From Haloparvum alkalitolerans (lineage in GTDB: Archaea > Halobacteriota > Halobacteria > Halobacteriales > Haloferacaceae), in contig NZ_JBNLIA010000005.1 of assembly GCF_050122995.1 (NCBI RefSeq), positions 124,001 through 188,000 of the forward strand: DNA of 64,000 bases, in the 5' to 3' direction. Positions within the stretch are counted from its first letter, which is position 1, and each line of letters begins with the position of its first letter. Below are positions 31,416 through 39,610 of the stretch, in pieces. The notes under the pieces were generated by a model. That model made no database searches. It saw only the letters and a list, made by a program, of their open reading frames with translations, and was not told where the DNA came from. Both the position numbers and the translations under genes were made by a program.

Positions 31416-31936
31416 TTGGGGGAGGGAGGTGGGGGGTGGGTGTAGTGGAGGGGGTGTCGTCGGGGGGACTTGACCCCTGTCCGAGAACAGAAACGAAAGA
31501 GATGGGGAATCGACGAAAGTCGGAAGTATATAAACCACTCAGAGAAGGTTAATGAATCCTATAATAAAACCCGAGTACCAGTAATAGAGCCACTATAACC
31601 GTTGTTGCCCAATATACATAACAGGCCACAAACTCCGGGACCAAAAAGTATATAATATAATTATAGATCGATCCTGTAGTGTGTGTTGTAGAAGAGTAGA
31701 GGAGAGTAAGAAAGAGCAGAGGAGAATAAGGGAGAAAGGAGGGTGCGACGGTAGTGGCAGACCCGATACTTAACGACTGTTTAACACTCGACGATCATTC
31801 GTCTATCAAACCCGCATTCTCTCTTATTCTACCGTTCCCACTCCCTCACTACCATTCTCCCACCACTATCCGCCCACCATCACAGCCCCATCACCATCCC
31901 CCCACCACCATCCCCCCACCCACCGTTACCCTCCAA

Positions 31937-32013
31937 GAACACTTGCAGGGTGGTGTGTGTGTGTTCGTTCGTCGGTCCGATCCAGAACAGTTGAAACACT
32001 TGTAGGGTGGTGG
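31937..32013 (+). repeat. right origin boxes (two, forward orientation)
   Basis: The first copy, 31937-31963, is GAACACTTGCAGGGTGGTGT extended by a GT run. The second, 31993-32013, is a variant, GAAACACTTGTAGGGTGGTG, and lies 39 nt before the orc1/cdc6 start. Both have the CACTTG core followed by a G-string (GGGTGGTG), the arrangement of archaeal origin recognition boxes. Confidence 0.8.
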
Positions 32014-32051
32014 CGAGGATTTATCATGGACGAGTCGTATGGGTACGACGA

Positions 32052-33380
32052 ATGGTCGAGACCGACGAGAACCCGTTCGAAGCCGAGGACCCCATCTTCG
32101 AACTGAAACAACCACTGAAGAAGGACACCTTCGACCCCGACACGATCTTCCATCGCGACGACGAGATCGGCCTCTACATCAACGCCCTGCAGGACGTGGT
32201 CGTCGGACACGATCCGAACAACGTCTTCGTCTACGGTCCGACGGGCGTCGGGAAGACCGCGGTCACGAAGTGGGTACGCGACAAACTGTTGGAGAAGGCG
32301 GCGGAGGAGGCCGTCCCGCTGGAGGTCATCGGCCCGATCAACTGTCGCAACTACAAGTCCGCGTATCGGCTCGTCAACGGACTGGTTAACGAGTTCCGCG
32401 AACCCGAGGACAAACTCCCGAAGAGCGGATACAGCACCGACACCGTCTTCGATTTCCTCTACCAGGAGATCGAGGCCGTCGGCGGCAACGTCCTGATCAT
32501 CCTCGACGAGATCGACAACATCCCGCCGGACGCCCGCAACGACTTCCTCTACGAACTCCCGCGGGCGGAGGCCAGCGAGAACACGCCCATCGAGGAGGCG
32601 AAGATCGGACTCATCGGCATCTCGAACGACCTCAAATTCGTCGACGCGCTGGAGCCGAAGGTGAAGTCGACGCTCGGCGAACGCGAGATCAAGTTCGGGC
32701 CGTACGACGCCAACGAGCTCCGCGACATCCTCGGCTACTACGCCGACATCGCGTTCAAAGACGACGTGCTCACCGACGACGTGGTGCCGCTCGCGGCCGC
32801 GTTCTCCGCGCAGGAGCGCGGGGACGTCCGACAGGGGCTGAAGATCCTCGAGAAGGCGGGCGAGTACGCCCGCATGGAGGGGTCCGGCCGCGTTACCGAA
32901 GAGCACACGCGCCGCGCGACCGAGACCATCGAGACCGACGAAATTCTCAACTACTTCAGCCAGGACCTCAGCTCCCAGCAGTCGCTCACGTACCTCGCGA
33001 CGACCCTCGCGATCATCGAGCCGGACCACGACGCGCGGACGAAGCGGATCTACACCCTCTACAGCTCCCTCGCGGAGTCGATCGGGCGCCGCGTCAAGTC
33101 CGAGCGCAAGGTCTACGAGTTCCTCGACCAGCTCAGCATGCAGGGGCTCGTCCGCTCCTCCGAGCAGAACCTCGGCCGCAAGGGCGGCCGCCGCTACATC
33201 TACAACGTCACCGACGACCCCGCGGACATCATCAACGCGGCACAGAAATCGGACTACAGCGACGCCCTCCCCAGCAACGTCTGGGAGATCCTCCAGCACC
33301 ACAAGGAGGGCGAGGCGACCTCCTACGAGGCCCCCCACGGCTCCGACGAAACCCAGCAGAACCTCTGGCGGTTCACCTGA
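32052..33380 (+). CDS. Orc1/Cdc6 replication initiator
   Basis: A 442-residue AAA+ initiator of chromosomal replication. It has Walker A GPTGVGKTAVTKW (about residues 60-72), Walker B VLIILDEIDNIPP (about residues 140-152), sensor 1 region IGLIGISNDLKF, and arginine-containing sensor 2 QERGDVRQGLKILEKAGEYA. A C-terminal winged helix follows (about residues 330-410, with RRVKSERKVYEFLDQLSMQGLV). The C-terminal domain should bind the repeated GAACACTTGCAGGGTGGTG boxes on both sides of the gene, and the ATPase should help load MCM. ATG 32052 is chosen because MVETDENPFEAEDPIF is a typical N-terminus. Haloarchaea carry several paralogues, so no number is given. Confidence 0.95.
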   Translation: MVETDENPFEAEDPIFELKQPLKKDTFDPDTIFHRDDEIGLYINALQDVVVGHDPNNVFVYGPTGVGKTAVTKWVRDKLLEKAAEEAVPLEVIGPINCRNYKSAYRLVNGLVNEFREPEDKLPKSGYSTDTVFDFLYQEIEAVGGNVLIILDEIDNIPPDARNDFLYELPRAEASENTPIEEAKIGLIGISNDLKFVDALEPKVKSTLGEREIKFGPYDANELRDILGYYADIAFKDDVLTDDVVPLAAAFSAQERGDVRQGLKILEKAGEYARMEGSGRVTEEHTRRATETIETDEILNYFSQDLSSQQSLTYLATTLAIIEPDHDARTKRIYTLYSSLAESIGRRVKSERKVYEFLDQLSMQGLVRSSEQNLGRKGGRRYIYNVTDDPADIINAAQKSDYSDALPSNVWEILQHHKEGEATSYEAPHGSDETQQNLWRFT

Positions 33381-34385
33381 CAGCCCTCTGCTTCCACTAA
33401 TCACGATATTCGTCGCTCCGCAGTCACCGGCATCCGCGCTCTGCCGTCTAGCGCCGTCCCTTCTCCCGTCCGGAACTCAGAACACTTGCAGGGTGGTGTG
33501 TCCGTGTACATCCGTCTCACTACGCCACCACAGAACACTTGCAGGGTGGTGGGTGTCAGTCCCGCTCCGTCGACCGAGTTCTCCGGTCGGTGCCGGATTC
33601 ACCGACTCGGATTCGTCGACCCGGATTCCCCGGCCGGAACACTTGCAAGGTGGTGGGTGTCGGTCCGATTCCCCGTTCGCGATCGTCTTTCCCGCCTTTT
33701 GCTGCTTCTTTTTCTCTTGGTCTTCTCTCTCCTCCTCTTCTCTCTCCTGTCTTCTCTCTCCTTAGAACACTTGCAGGGTGGTGGGTGTGTGTCGGACGAT
33801 CCTCTAACCAACGTCTCTCCCCGGACTCAGAACACTTGCAGGGTGGTGGGTGTGACCCGTCCGATCCCCTCAGCGCTCCCCCCTCCGGAACACTTGCAAG
33901 GAGGTGTCCGGGTCGACAGCTATCGTCGAAGAACGACGAGGAGAAGGGCGGATCGACGGCGAGAGCGCCAAACTGACTGGGAGAACGACGGAACGACGGA
34001 TCGTCGCACGAAGGTGGTGCGACAGCCGTGGTCGAATAACTGGTTGTCGGATGGTCGGGCGGTCAGGTGCCTCAAGACCGAGGTCAGTGCCCCGAGATCG
34101 GGGTCAGGAACACTTGCACGGTGGTGTGTGCGGATCGAACCGGACCTCTCGCCGAGGCTCACTCCCGGAACACTTGCAGACCGGTGTGTTCCCGCGGGAT
34201 CCCGACCAGCGTCGTGGCGCACGGACCGTCCCCAACCGGGGTCATGAAGGCACGGTCGCAAGAGCCACCCGACGATCGTCGAACGGTTTCCGCCCGGAGT
34301 TATGGGTCGGACGCAGGGCGACGGGGGTCACTGCGAAAAACTCCGTCATTCACTGTGAGACGCTCCATCGGTGCGAAATCTCTTC
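33381..34385. other. origin flank downstream of orc1/cdc6, box array without genes
   Basis: A 1-kb non-coding stretch holding eight further origin boxes (listed separately) and a pyrimidine-rich tract at about 33700-33762. Frames running through it (for example 33486-34247) owe their openness to repeats and are rejected. The rest is unremarkable. Confidence 0.75.
33480..34193 (+). repeat. array of eight origin boxes, all forward
   Basis: Copies begin at 33480, 33533, 33637, 33765, 33830, 33888, 34108 and 34168. All start with GAACACTTGCA. Six continue GGGTGGTG, AGGTGGTG or CGGTGGTG; the last two forms are degenerate (AGGAGGTG at 33888 and GACCGGTG at 34168). Spacing is irregular (53 to 220 bp), so they are dispersed sites rather than a tandem satellite. 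All share one orientation, the same as the two boxes before the gene. Confidence 0.85.
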
Positions 34386-34907
34386 TCACTCCTCTTCGCG
34401 AAGGCGGACGATCTCCTCGGCGACCTCCTCCGCGTGGTCGGCGATGACGCGAACGGCGGCGTCGTGGAACTCCCGCCCGGTCACGTTTCGGATCTGTCGG
34501 TCCCGCCGGAGCGCGGCCTCGACCTCGAACTCCGCGTCCTCCAGCAACGCGAGCGTTTCGTCGCGCACGTAGATGGACTTCGGCGACGCCTCCTCGAACG
34601 CGAACGCCGGCACTTCGGCGGGGTCCACGTCGTCCGCGGTCTCCCCGTCGTCGGGCGCGGCGCCCCCTTCGGCGTCACCCTCGGCGTCCGCGTCCTCCGC
34701 CTCATCCGCGTCGGCCGCGGCCGATTCGGAACCGGCCGCGGAGTCGGAACCGGAGTCGGCATCGGCCGCCGATTCGGCGTCAGCGGCGGGTTCGCCAGCG
34801 TCATCGGTCGCTTCGTCGGCCTCCGCCTCGTCGGCCTCCGGCTCGTCGGCCTCAGCTTCCTCTTCCATCGCGTCGGTCAGCCCGGCGAAGCGGTTCTCGT
34901 CAGGCAT
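34386..34907 (-). CDS. small acidic partner protein of ParA
   Basis: A 173-residue protein. Residues about 14-110 are Asp/Glu/Ala/Ser repeats with almost no other residues, probably disordered. The C-terminal 65 residues are folded-looking: SIYVRDETLALLEDAEFEVEAALRRDRQIRNVTGREFHDAAVRVIADHAEEVAEEIVRLREEE, including the RDETLALLEDAEFEVE and NVTGREFHDAAVR stretches. The start overlaps the parA stop by 8 nt, so the two are translationally coupled. Position after ParA is where a ParB-like or other ParA partner is expected. It does not look like ParB; the C-terminal helices recall ribbon-helix-helix-type or adaptor proteins. Role is inferred. Confidence 0.75.
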   Translation of the reverse strand: MPDENRFAGLTDAMEEEAEADEPEADEAEADEATDDAGEPAADAESAADADSGSDSAAGSESAAADADEAEDADAEGDAEGGAAPDDGETADDVDPAEVPAFAFEEASPKSIYVRDETLALLEDAEFEVEAALRRDRQIRNVTGREFHDAAVRVIADHAEEVAEEIVRLREEE

Positions 34908-35724
34908 CGGCCACGCCTCCCTCCTCGACGATCCGCGCGAGCTCGTCGAGCCGATCGAGCATGTCGCTGTCCGGGTCGTACTCGCGGAGGGTCTTCCCCT
35001 CGCGCCACGCCCGGCTGAACGCGATCCGGTGGCGGATCCCCGGACCCGGGGAGTCCGGGTCGTCGAACTCGGCGGAGCGACAGAACGCGGGCAGGTACGC
35101 CCCGAACTGCGACTCCTCGAGGTCGCGGATGATCCGCTTTTCCTCGTTGTTGCCGCTGAGATCGTTCGGCACGATAGCCAGCAGGTCGAGTTCGACCTCG
35201 TTGCGGATCGGTACGACTTGGTGTTCCCACATGCGCTCGAACCCGCTCACGCTCGGTTCGCTCATCAACAGCGGGACGACGACGTTCCCGGCGCCGATGA
35301 GCGAGGCGTCAGAGAGGGGACCCAGGCTGGGCGGCGAGTCGATCACGACGTAGTCGTACGCCTCGTCCAGCAGCGGTTCGACGATGCGCCGGCGCACCCA
35401 CAGCATCCCGAACGTCGAGTTCCGGATCTTCTCCGCGGTCTCGTCCAGGTCGACGTGGGCCGGCAACACGTCGAACGCGTCGCGGTCGACGATCACCTCG
35501 CGGGCGTCGACGGGGTCCGAGTCCGTGAGCACGTCGCCGACGTTCGGGCTCGCGTTCTCGTAGACGTCCTTGAGACCGACCCCCTCGGTCGCGTTCCCCT
35601 GCTGGTCTAAGTCCACGAGCAGCACCTCGTTGTCGCGCGCCGCGAGCGCGTCCGCGAGGTTGATCGCGACCGTGGTCTTCCCGACGCCGCCCTTCTGGAG
35701 CGAGACGCTGACCGCTCGGCCCAT
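34900..35724 (-). CDS. ParA-family partition ATPase
   Basis: A 274-residue deviant-Walker ATPase. It starts MGRAVSVSLQKGGVGKTTVAINLADAL; the P-loop KGGVGKTT is at about residues 11-18. LLVDLDQQGNATEGVGL is the Walker A' Asp motif, and DYVVIDSPPSLGPLSDASL the Walker B region with the following loop. ATG 35724 is preferred over an upstream ATG at 35745 because GAGGAGGGG lies about 8 nt before it. It forms a two-gene operon with the acidic partner. Close to an orc1/cdc6 origin, it probably segregates the replicon or positions another cargo. Confidence 0.9.
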   Translation of the reverse strand: MGRAVSVSLQKGGVGKTTVAINLADALAARDNEVLLVDLDQQGNATEGVGLKDVYENASPNVGDVLTDSDPVDAREVIVDRDAFDVLPAHVDLDETAEKIRNSTFGMLWVRRRIVEPLLDEAYDYVVIDSPPSLGPLSDASLIGAGNVVVPLLMSEPSVSGFERMWEHQVVPIRNEVELDLLAIVPNDLSGNNEEKRIIRDLEESQFGAYLPAFCRSAEFDDPDSPGPGIRHRIAFSRAWREGKTLREYDPDSDMLDRLDELARIVEEGGVADA

Positions 35725-35879
35725 TACTCGACCCCTCCTCGACATCGCCGTCCGTTCCCGGACCCCAGTGTCGGCGTCCGCGAGCGACGATCGGTGGCTG
35801 GCTCGTGCGCTCTCGTCATCGTTGCGTCCCACACATCCCGCCTACTTAACCATGTCCAAAATGCGCAAACCTCACGAGA

Positions 35880-35906
35880 TTTTCAGAATTTCTAAAATTT
35901 CTAGTT
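35880..35906. repeat. short AT-rich direct repeat between trxB and parA
   Basis: AGAATTTCTAAAATTTCTAG (35887-35906) contains two 9-bp copies of AATTTCTA(A/G) in tandem. It is the only strongly AT-rich patch in this gap and lies just after the stop of the trxB gene. It may be a terminator, a promoter element or a partition-site element; the sequence does not decide. Confidence 0.4.
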
Positions 35907-35926
35907 CGACGGGAGCGGACGGTCGA

Positions 35927-36964
35927 TCACGGGACCGCCTCTGCCGAGGCGGTTGCCATCGACTCGTCCGCGTACGGAAGCGCCTCGAGGAACTCTTCGG
36001 CGTCGAGAGCGGCCATACTGCCGGTGCCGGCGGACGTAATCGCCTGTCGATAGCGGGGGTCCGCGACGTCGCCGGCAGCGAACACCCCGTCAACCGCCGT
36101 GTGGGCCGTGGGCCGCCCGGCGTCGTCGGTCCGCGTAAAGATGTAGCCGCTCTCGTCCCGTTCGACGCCGGTGCCGTCGAGGAACTGCGTGTTCGGCGTG
36201 TGGCCGACCGCGTAGAACACGCCGCCCACCTCGACCGTCTCCCGCTCGACGTTCATCCCGGACTCCGCCTTCTCTCCCGGATATCCCTCGGGGTGAGCGA
36301 CGAGCGTGGCCCCGGTGACCCCCTCCGTTTGGGAGCCGTGGATGGCTTCGAGTTCAGTGTTCCACCGGAAGCCAATATCGTCGTGTTCGCGGGCGCGATC
36401 GGCCATGATCTCGGAGGCACGCAGCTCTTCGCGGCGGTGGACGACCGTCACGGAATCGGCGAACTTCGCGAGGAACAGCGCTTCCTCCATCGCGCTGTCG
36501 CCCCCGCCGACGACGAGCACGTCGTCGCCGCGGTGGAAGGCCCCGTCACAGGTCGCGCACGTCGACAGCCCGTGTCCCATCAGTTCGTCCTCGTTTTCGG
36601 CACCGACCCAGCGGGCGCTCGCCCCGGTCGCGACGATCAGCGACCGCGTGGAGACCGTGTCGCCGGTCGACAGCGACAGCTCCAGGGGCTGGCCGTCCAG
36701 CTCCGCGTCCTCGATCCGACCGAATCGAAACTGCGCGCCGAACCGCTCGGCCTGCTCTTTCCCGCGCTGGACGAGGTCCATACCGCCGACGCCGTCGGGG
36801 AAGCCGAGGTAGTTCTCGACGTCGGTCGTCAGCGCGAGTTGGCCGCCCGGCTCGTCGCCTTCGAGGACGAGGGGGTTGAGGTCGGCCCGCGCAGCGTAGA
36901 CTGCGGCCGAGAGGCCGGCGACGCCCGACCCGGCGATGACGAGGTCGTGGATGTCCTCAGTCAT
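35927..36964 (-). CDS. trxB: thioredoxin reductase-like NAD(P)-dependent flavoprotein
   Basis: A 345-residue low-molecular-weight thioredoxin reductase. FAD motif: VIAGSGVAGLSAAVYAARADL (GxGxxG, about residues 11-16). Redox-active cysteines: STCATCDGAFH (CxxC, about residues 137-140). NAD(P)-binding: VVGGGDSAMEEALFLAKFA and VVHRREELRASEIM, where HRR..LRA suggests NADPH. It ends DGVFAAGDVADPRYRQAITSAGTGSMAALDAEEFL, typical of the FAD-tail motif. It overlaps the thioredoxin gene by 4 nt, forming a complete reductase-thioredoxin unit. Confidence 0.93.
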   Translation of the reverse strand: MTEDIHDLVIAGSGVAGLSAAVYAARADLNPLVLEGDEPGGQLALTTDVENYLGFPDGVGGMDLVQRGKEQAERFGAQFRFGRIEDAELDGQPLELSLSTGDTVSTRSLIVATGASARWVGAENEDELMGHGLSTCATCDGAFHRGDDVLVVGGGDSAMEEALFLAKFADSVTVVHRREELRASEIMADRAREHDDIGFRWNTELEAIHGSQTEGVTGATLVAHPEGYPGEKAESGMNVERETVEVGGVFYAVGHTPNTQFLDGTGVERDESGYIFTRTDDAGRPTAHTAVDGVFAAGDVADPRYRQAITSAGTGSMAALDAEEFLEALPYADESMATASAEAVP

Positions 36965-37320
36965 TCGGTGTGGGTCTCGATGAGCGCGCGGAGCTGATCT
37001 TCGCCCTGGAGACCGACGACTTGCTCGACCTGCTCACCGTCGTCGAACAGGACCAGCGTGGGAACGCCCTGGACGCCGTAGGCAGCAGCGAGCTGCTGGT
37101 TGGCGTCGACGTCGACTTTCGCCACGGTCGCGTCGGTCTCGGCAGCCAGCGTCTCCACGGTCGGTTCGAGCATCTGGCACGGCCCACACCAGTCGGCGTA
37201 GAAGTCCACGAGGACGACGTCGTGGTCCGCAACGATCTCGTCGAACCGTGACTGCCCGTCGACGTAGAGCGGTTCGTTCGCGGTCGCGGTACCGGCGTCG
37301 GATGCGGTGTCTGTTGCCAT
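36961..37320 (-). CDS. thioredoxin
   Basis: A 119-residue thioredoxin. VLVDFYADWCGPCQMLEPTVETLA carries the active site WCGPC (about residues 45-49), followed by KVDVDANQQLAAAYGVQGVPTLVLF with the cis-Pro loop GVPT (about residue 90). ATG 37320 gives a normal length; upstream residues are not thioredoxin-like. It starts an operon with trxB. An ACAATAC motif lies about 47-54 nt before its start (37367-37374), shared with other promoters of this sulfur region. Confidence 0.93.
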   Translation of the reverse strand: MATDTASDAGTATANEPLYVDGQSRFDEIVADHDVVLVDFYADWCGPCQMLEPTVETLAAETDATVAKVDVDANQQLAAAYGVQGVPTLVLFDDGEQVEQVVGLQGEDQLRALIETHTE

Positions 37321-37366
37321 CACCAGTCCGTACGCACCAGAAGTAATTAAAGATTTGGGCAATATA

Positions 37367-37377
37367 CACAATACTAC
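37367..37377 (-). promoter_or_regulatory. ACAATAC-type site upstream of thioredoxin
   Basis: CACAATACTAC, read on the gene strand as GTAGTATTGTG, about 50 nt upstream of the thioredoxin start. It is one of six similar sites in intergenic gaps between 37.3 and 46 kb. It may be an operator or part of a promoter element. Confidence 0.5.
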
Positions 37378-37515
37378 TTGGCGGGGGAGCTCGCCAGAAA
37401 TGGCGGTCGTGCGACGTCTCATACAGTAGTCAGCCCACGGTCTGGAGAAGTCCTTCAACCGGGAGAAGCTCTACGACCGGGAGAAGCGGAACCCGACGAG
37501 AGAGAACCGGGTGCG

Positions 37516-37920
37516 TTAGCTTTCGGCGGCCGGGGCCGCAGTGTCGGACTGTTCGTACTTGGTCTCGAACTCCTGGATGAGCTGCCCCATCTTGGCGTAC
37601 CAGTCGTTGAGCAGCCGCTGCATGTCGTCGGCTATCTTTGAGGGGTCCGTCGGCGAGTAGACGTGGTAGTAGCCGCCCTGGTCGTAGTTGATCTGGTCCT
37701 TCTCGATGAACCCGGTCTGGAGCAGCCGCTGGACTGCCCGGTAGGCGGTCGAGCGCTCGCGGTCGACCGCGTCGGCGATCTCGTCGACCGTCAGCGGTTC
37801 CTCGGACTCGACGAGCGCCCTGAAGCACTCCTTATCGAGTTCCTTGAGGCCGTGGAAGCACTCCAGTAGCCCCTCGCACTCCATGTCCCGGCGGAGCTGT
37901 TCGGACATCGAATCTGGCAT
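37516..37920 (-). CDS. TrmB-like winged-helix regulator with conserved-looking cysteines
   Basis: A 134-residue DNA-binding protein. The N-terminal segment MECEGLLECFHGLKELDKECFRAL (about residues 13-36) contains three Cys. A winged helix follows, EPLTVDEIADAVDRERSTAYRAVQRLLQTGFIEKD (about residues 41-76), of TrmB type. It ends with a dimerisation-like helix IADDMQRLLNDWYAKMGQLIQEFETKYEQ. OxsR of Haloferax volcanii is a TrmB-family thiol-based regulator that responds to oxidative stress, and the Cys-bearing N-terminus fits that group. It sits between the thioredoxin and sulfur-transport genes, so redox or sulfur control is likely; the ligand and targets are inferred. Confidence 0.82.
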   Translation of the reverse strand: MPDSMSEQLRRDMECEGLLECFHGLKELDKECFRALVESEEPLTVDEIADAVDRERSTAYRAVQRLLQTGFIEKDQINYDQGGYYHVYSPTDPSKIADDMQRLLNDWYAKMGQLIQEFETKYEQSDTAAPAAES

Positions 37921-38060
37921 TGTTATCGGTTCCTCGTAGACGCTGTGCCGTTAAAAGACTTTTGCACAGGTTGCACAATTTCGCGATGAACCGAGCGGGA
38001 TGACGACCCGGGATCGGAGTGGTCGTCAGTGTGCGTCGAGTCGGGGTCGGTCGAGCGAGA

Positions 38061-39128
38061 TCACTCCGCAGTGGCCGCTCGCTCGGTGCGTTTCACTCGG
38101 AGCGAGGAGATCGCGGTGTAGAGGATCGCGAACGCGACGACGACCGCCGCACCGATGACGAGCACCAGCCCGACCAGTTCGAGGGTCGGGCTCCCGATGT
38201 AGGAACCGATCTCGCCGATACCGACCGCTACGGCGCCGATCAGGAGCATCCCGCCGAAGTAGATCTTGATCCCGTCCGCGTCGACGACGGCGGTCGCGGC
38301 GGACCCGACACGCGCACCGAGTGCGCTCCCGAACAGCAGCGGGACGACGATCCCGAGGTTCACGCCCCCGCCCTGTCCGTAGAGGTAGCTCCCGAGACCG
38401 CCGGAGAAGACGATCTCGAAGAGGTCCGTTCCGACCGCGACCGGCACCGGGACGCCGATCGCGTAGATCATCGCCGGCATCCGGATGAAGCCGCCACCGA
38501 CCCCGAGAAAGCCCGACAGGAGGCCGGTCGCGAAGGCGACGGCCGTGATGACCCACGCGGAGACGCGGACGTCGCCGCGGAGCGTCACCATCGGCGGGAT
38601 CCGGACGGTCCGCTGGATCGTTTTCGCGATCTCGGGGATCTCGTACTCGCTGAGGTCCTGATCGGTCGCTTCGTGGTCGATCCCACCGCCACCGTCGCCG
38701 TTCAGGGCGTCGCGAGTCACCATCGCCCCGACGCCGCCGAGCAGGACGACGTAGGCGACGCTGATGATCCCGCCGGCGAGTCCCAGCGACTCGAGGTAGT
38801 AGACGCTCGCGCGGCCGGCCTCGATCCCGATGGTCGTCCCGGTGATCATTATCGCGCCGAGCTTGTAGTCGACCTGCCCGAGGTCGTGGTGTTTCAGGGT
38901 CGCGATGACCGCCGTCCCGAAGACGAACGCCATCCCGCTCCCGACCGCGACCGGCGCCGGGTAATCCAGCATCAGCAGGGCCGGCGTCACGAGGAACGAC
39001 CCGCCCATGCCGAAGAACCCGAACAGTACCCCGACGACGAGGCCGAACCCGACGAACAGCGCCAGCATCTCGGGACTCGTCCCGGCGATGCCGAGTCCGT
39101 CGAGGAGGCTATCGAGCATCCGCATCAC
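38061..39128 (-). CDS. TauE/SafE-family sulfite/organosulfonate exporter
   Basis: A 355-residue membrane protein with about eight to nine helices. The first family repeat, LVVGVLFGFFGMGGSFLVTPALLML (about residues 30-54), and the second, VAFATGLLSGFLGVGGGFIRMPAMIYAIGVP (about residues 196-226), carry the GF.G.GGG/GMGGSF...P motifs of TauE/SafE anion transporters. Central loop and C-terminus are hydrophilic. It overlaps the small membrane protein gene by 20 nt. With sulfur-transfer genes around it, export or import of sulfite or a related anion is likely. Confidence 0.9.
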   Translation of the reverse strand: MMRMLDSLLDGLGIAGTSPEMLALFVGFGLVVGVLFGFFGMGGSFLVTPALLMLDYPAPVAVGSGMAFVFGTAVIATLKHHDLGQVDYKLGAIMITGTTIGIEAGRASVYYLESLGLAGGIISVAYVVLLGGVGAMVTRDALNGDGGGGIDHEATDQDLSEYEIPEIAKTIQRTVRIPPMVTLRGDVRVSAWVITAVAFATGLLSGFLGVGGGFIRMPAMIYAIGVPVPVAVGTDLFEIVFSGGLGSYLYGQGGGVNLGIVVPLLFGSALGARVGSAATAVVDADGIKIYFGGMLLIGAVAVGIGEIGSYIGSPTLELVGLVLVIGAAVVVAFAILYTAISSLRVKRTERAATAE

Positions 39129-39273
39129 CTCCGACCACGAGTCGCATGAGATGGGGTCCGAAGAGTCGTTCGAGCCCGCCGTAGCCCACGTACAACACGA
39201 TCGCTTCGAGGAGGATCGTGCCGATAAGCACGGCCGTCTCCGGGTCCCACGTGGGGATCTCTAGTCCTGCCAT
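39109..39273 (-). CDS. small single-helix membrane protein (DUF7512-like)
   Basis: A 54-residue protein, MAGLEIPTWDPETAVLIGTILLEAIVLYVGYGGLERLFGPHLMRLV, with one membrane helix (about residues 14-32) and a short amphipathic tail. It overlaps the TauE/SafE gene by 20 nt and is the first gene of that pair. Haloarchaeal small proteins of this kind commonly precede TauE genes, so it may be an accessory subunit. ATG 39273 is preferred over an upstream in-frame start 20 codons earlier. An ACAATAC site is about 100 nt upstream (39375-39385). Confidence 0.75.
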   Translation of the reverse strand: MAGLEIPTWDPETAVLIGTILLEAIVLYVGYGGLERLFGPHLMRLVVGGDADAR

Positions 39274-39374
39274 CGATTCTCCCTCCGACAGTCGAGTGCG
39301 GAAATTCGCTGTTGGAACATTTCTGCTCAACACCCCCTACCCGCCTTGTGCCTATAACGGTTTTGGGGTTACTG

Positions 39375-39385
39375 TACAATACTAT
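39375..39385 (-). promoter_or_regulatory. ACAATAC-type site upstream of the DUF7512-like/TauE pair
   Basis: TACAATACTAT, preceded by CTG, at about 100 nt before the start of the small membrane protein gene. It matches the sites upstream of thioredoxin and the rhodanese-MBL gene over ACAATACTA. Confidence 0.5.
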
Positions 39386-39610
39386 ATCCGGATAACCTCG
39401 GCCGGAGTACCGATAACTTATCGAGAACGTATCGTACCGATCCGCTCCAGGATCCACCTGCTGGTCGTTCACTTCCACGTTTCACGTTCACCGGCTACTG
39501 ACGGTGGGCGCGCGCGAGGAACGCGCGCGAGGGAGGGCGCGGGCCGGCCGCCTGCGTACGGTGCTGTTTCGCGGCCGGCCCGCGGCCGAGGCTGGGGAGG
39601 GGCGAGGCTG

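Larger units (their letters stand above)
31292..32051. other. replication origin core (AT-rich element flanked by inverted boxes)
   Basis: The 760-bp gap upstream of orc1/cdc6 has the layout of a haloarchaeal oriC. An AT-rich, probably unwinding, element is at about 31545-31690 (for example GTATATAATATAATTATAG). On its left is one box in reverse orientation (31389-31415) followed inward by a G-rich tract (about 31416-31470). On its right is a C-rich tract (about 31860-31935) leading to two forward boxes (31937-31963, 31993-32013). A purine run at about 31690-31745 and a pyrimidine-rich run at about 31806-31935 sit on opposite strands around the centre. Confidence 0.85.

Noticed and set aside
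31860..31935. CACCATCCCCCCACC-type repeats considered as CRISPR or protein-coding repeats
   Set aside because: No regular spacers or conserved repeat length; they are a C-rich tract mirrored by the G-rich tract at 31416-31470 in the origin.
33486..34247. 253-codon frame running through the origin-box array
   Set aside because: Its openness comes from the repeated boxes, which encode the same peptide over and over; no start signal or homology.
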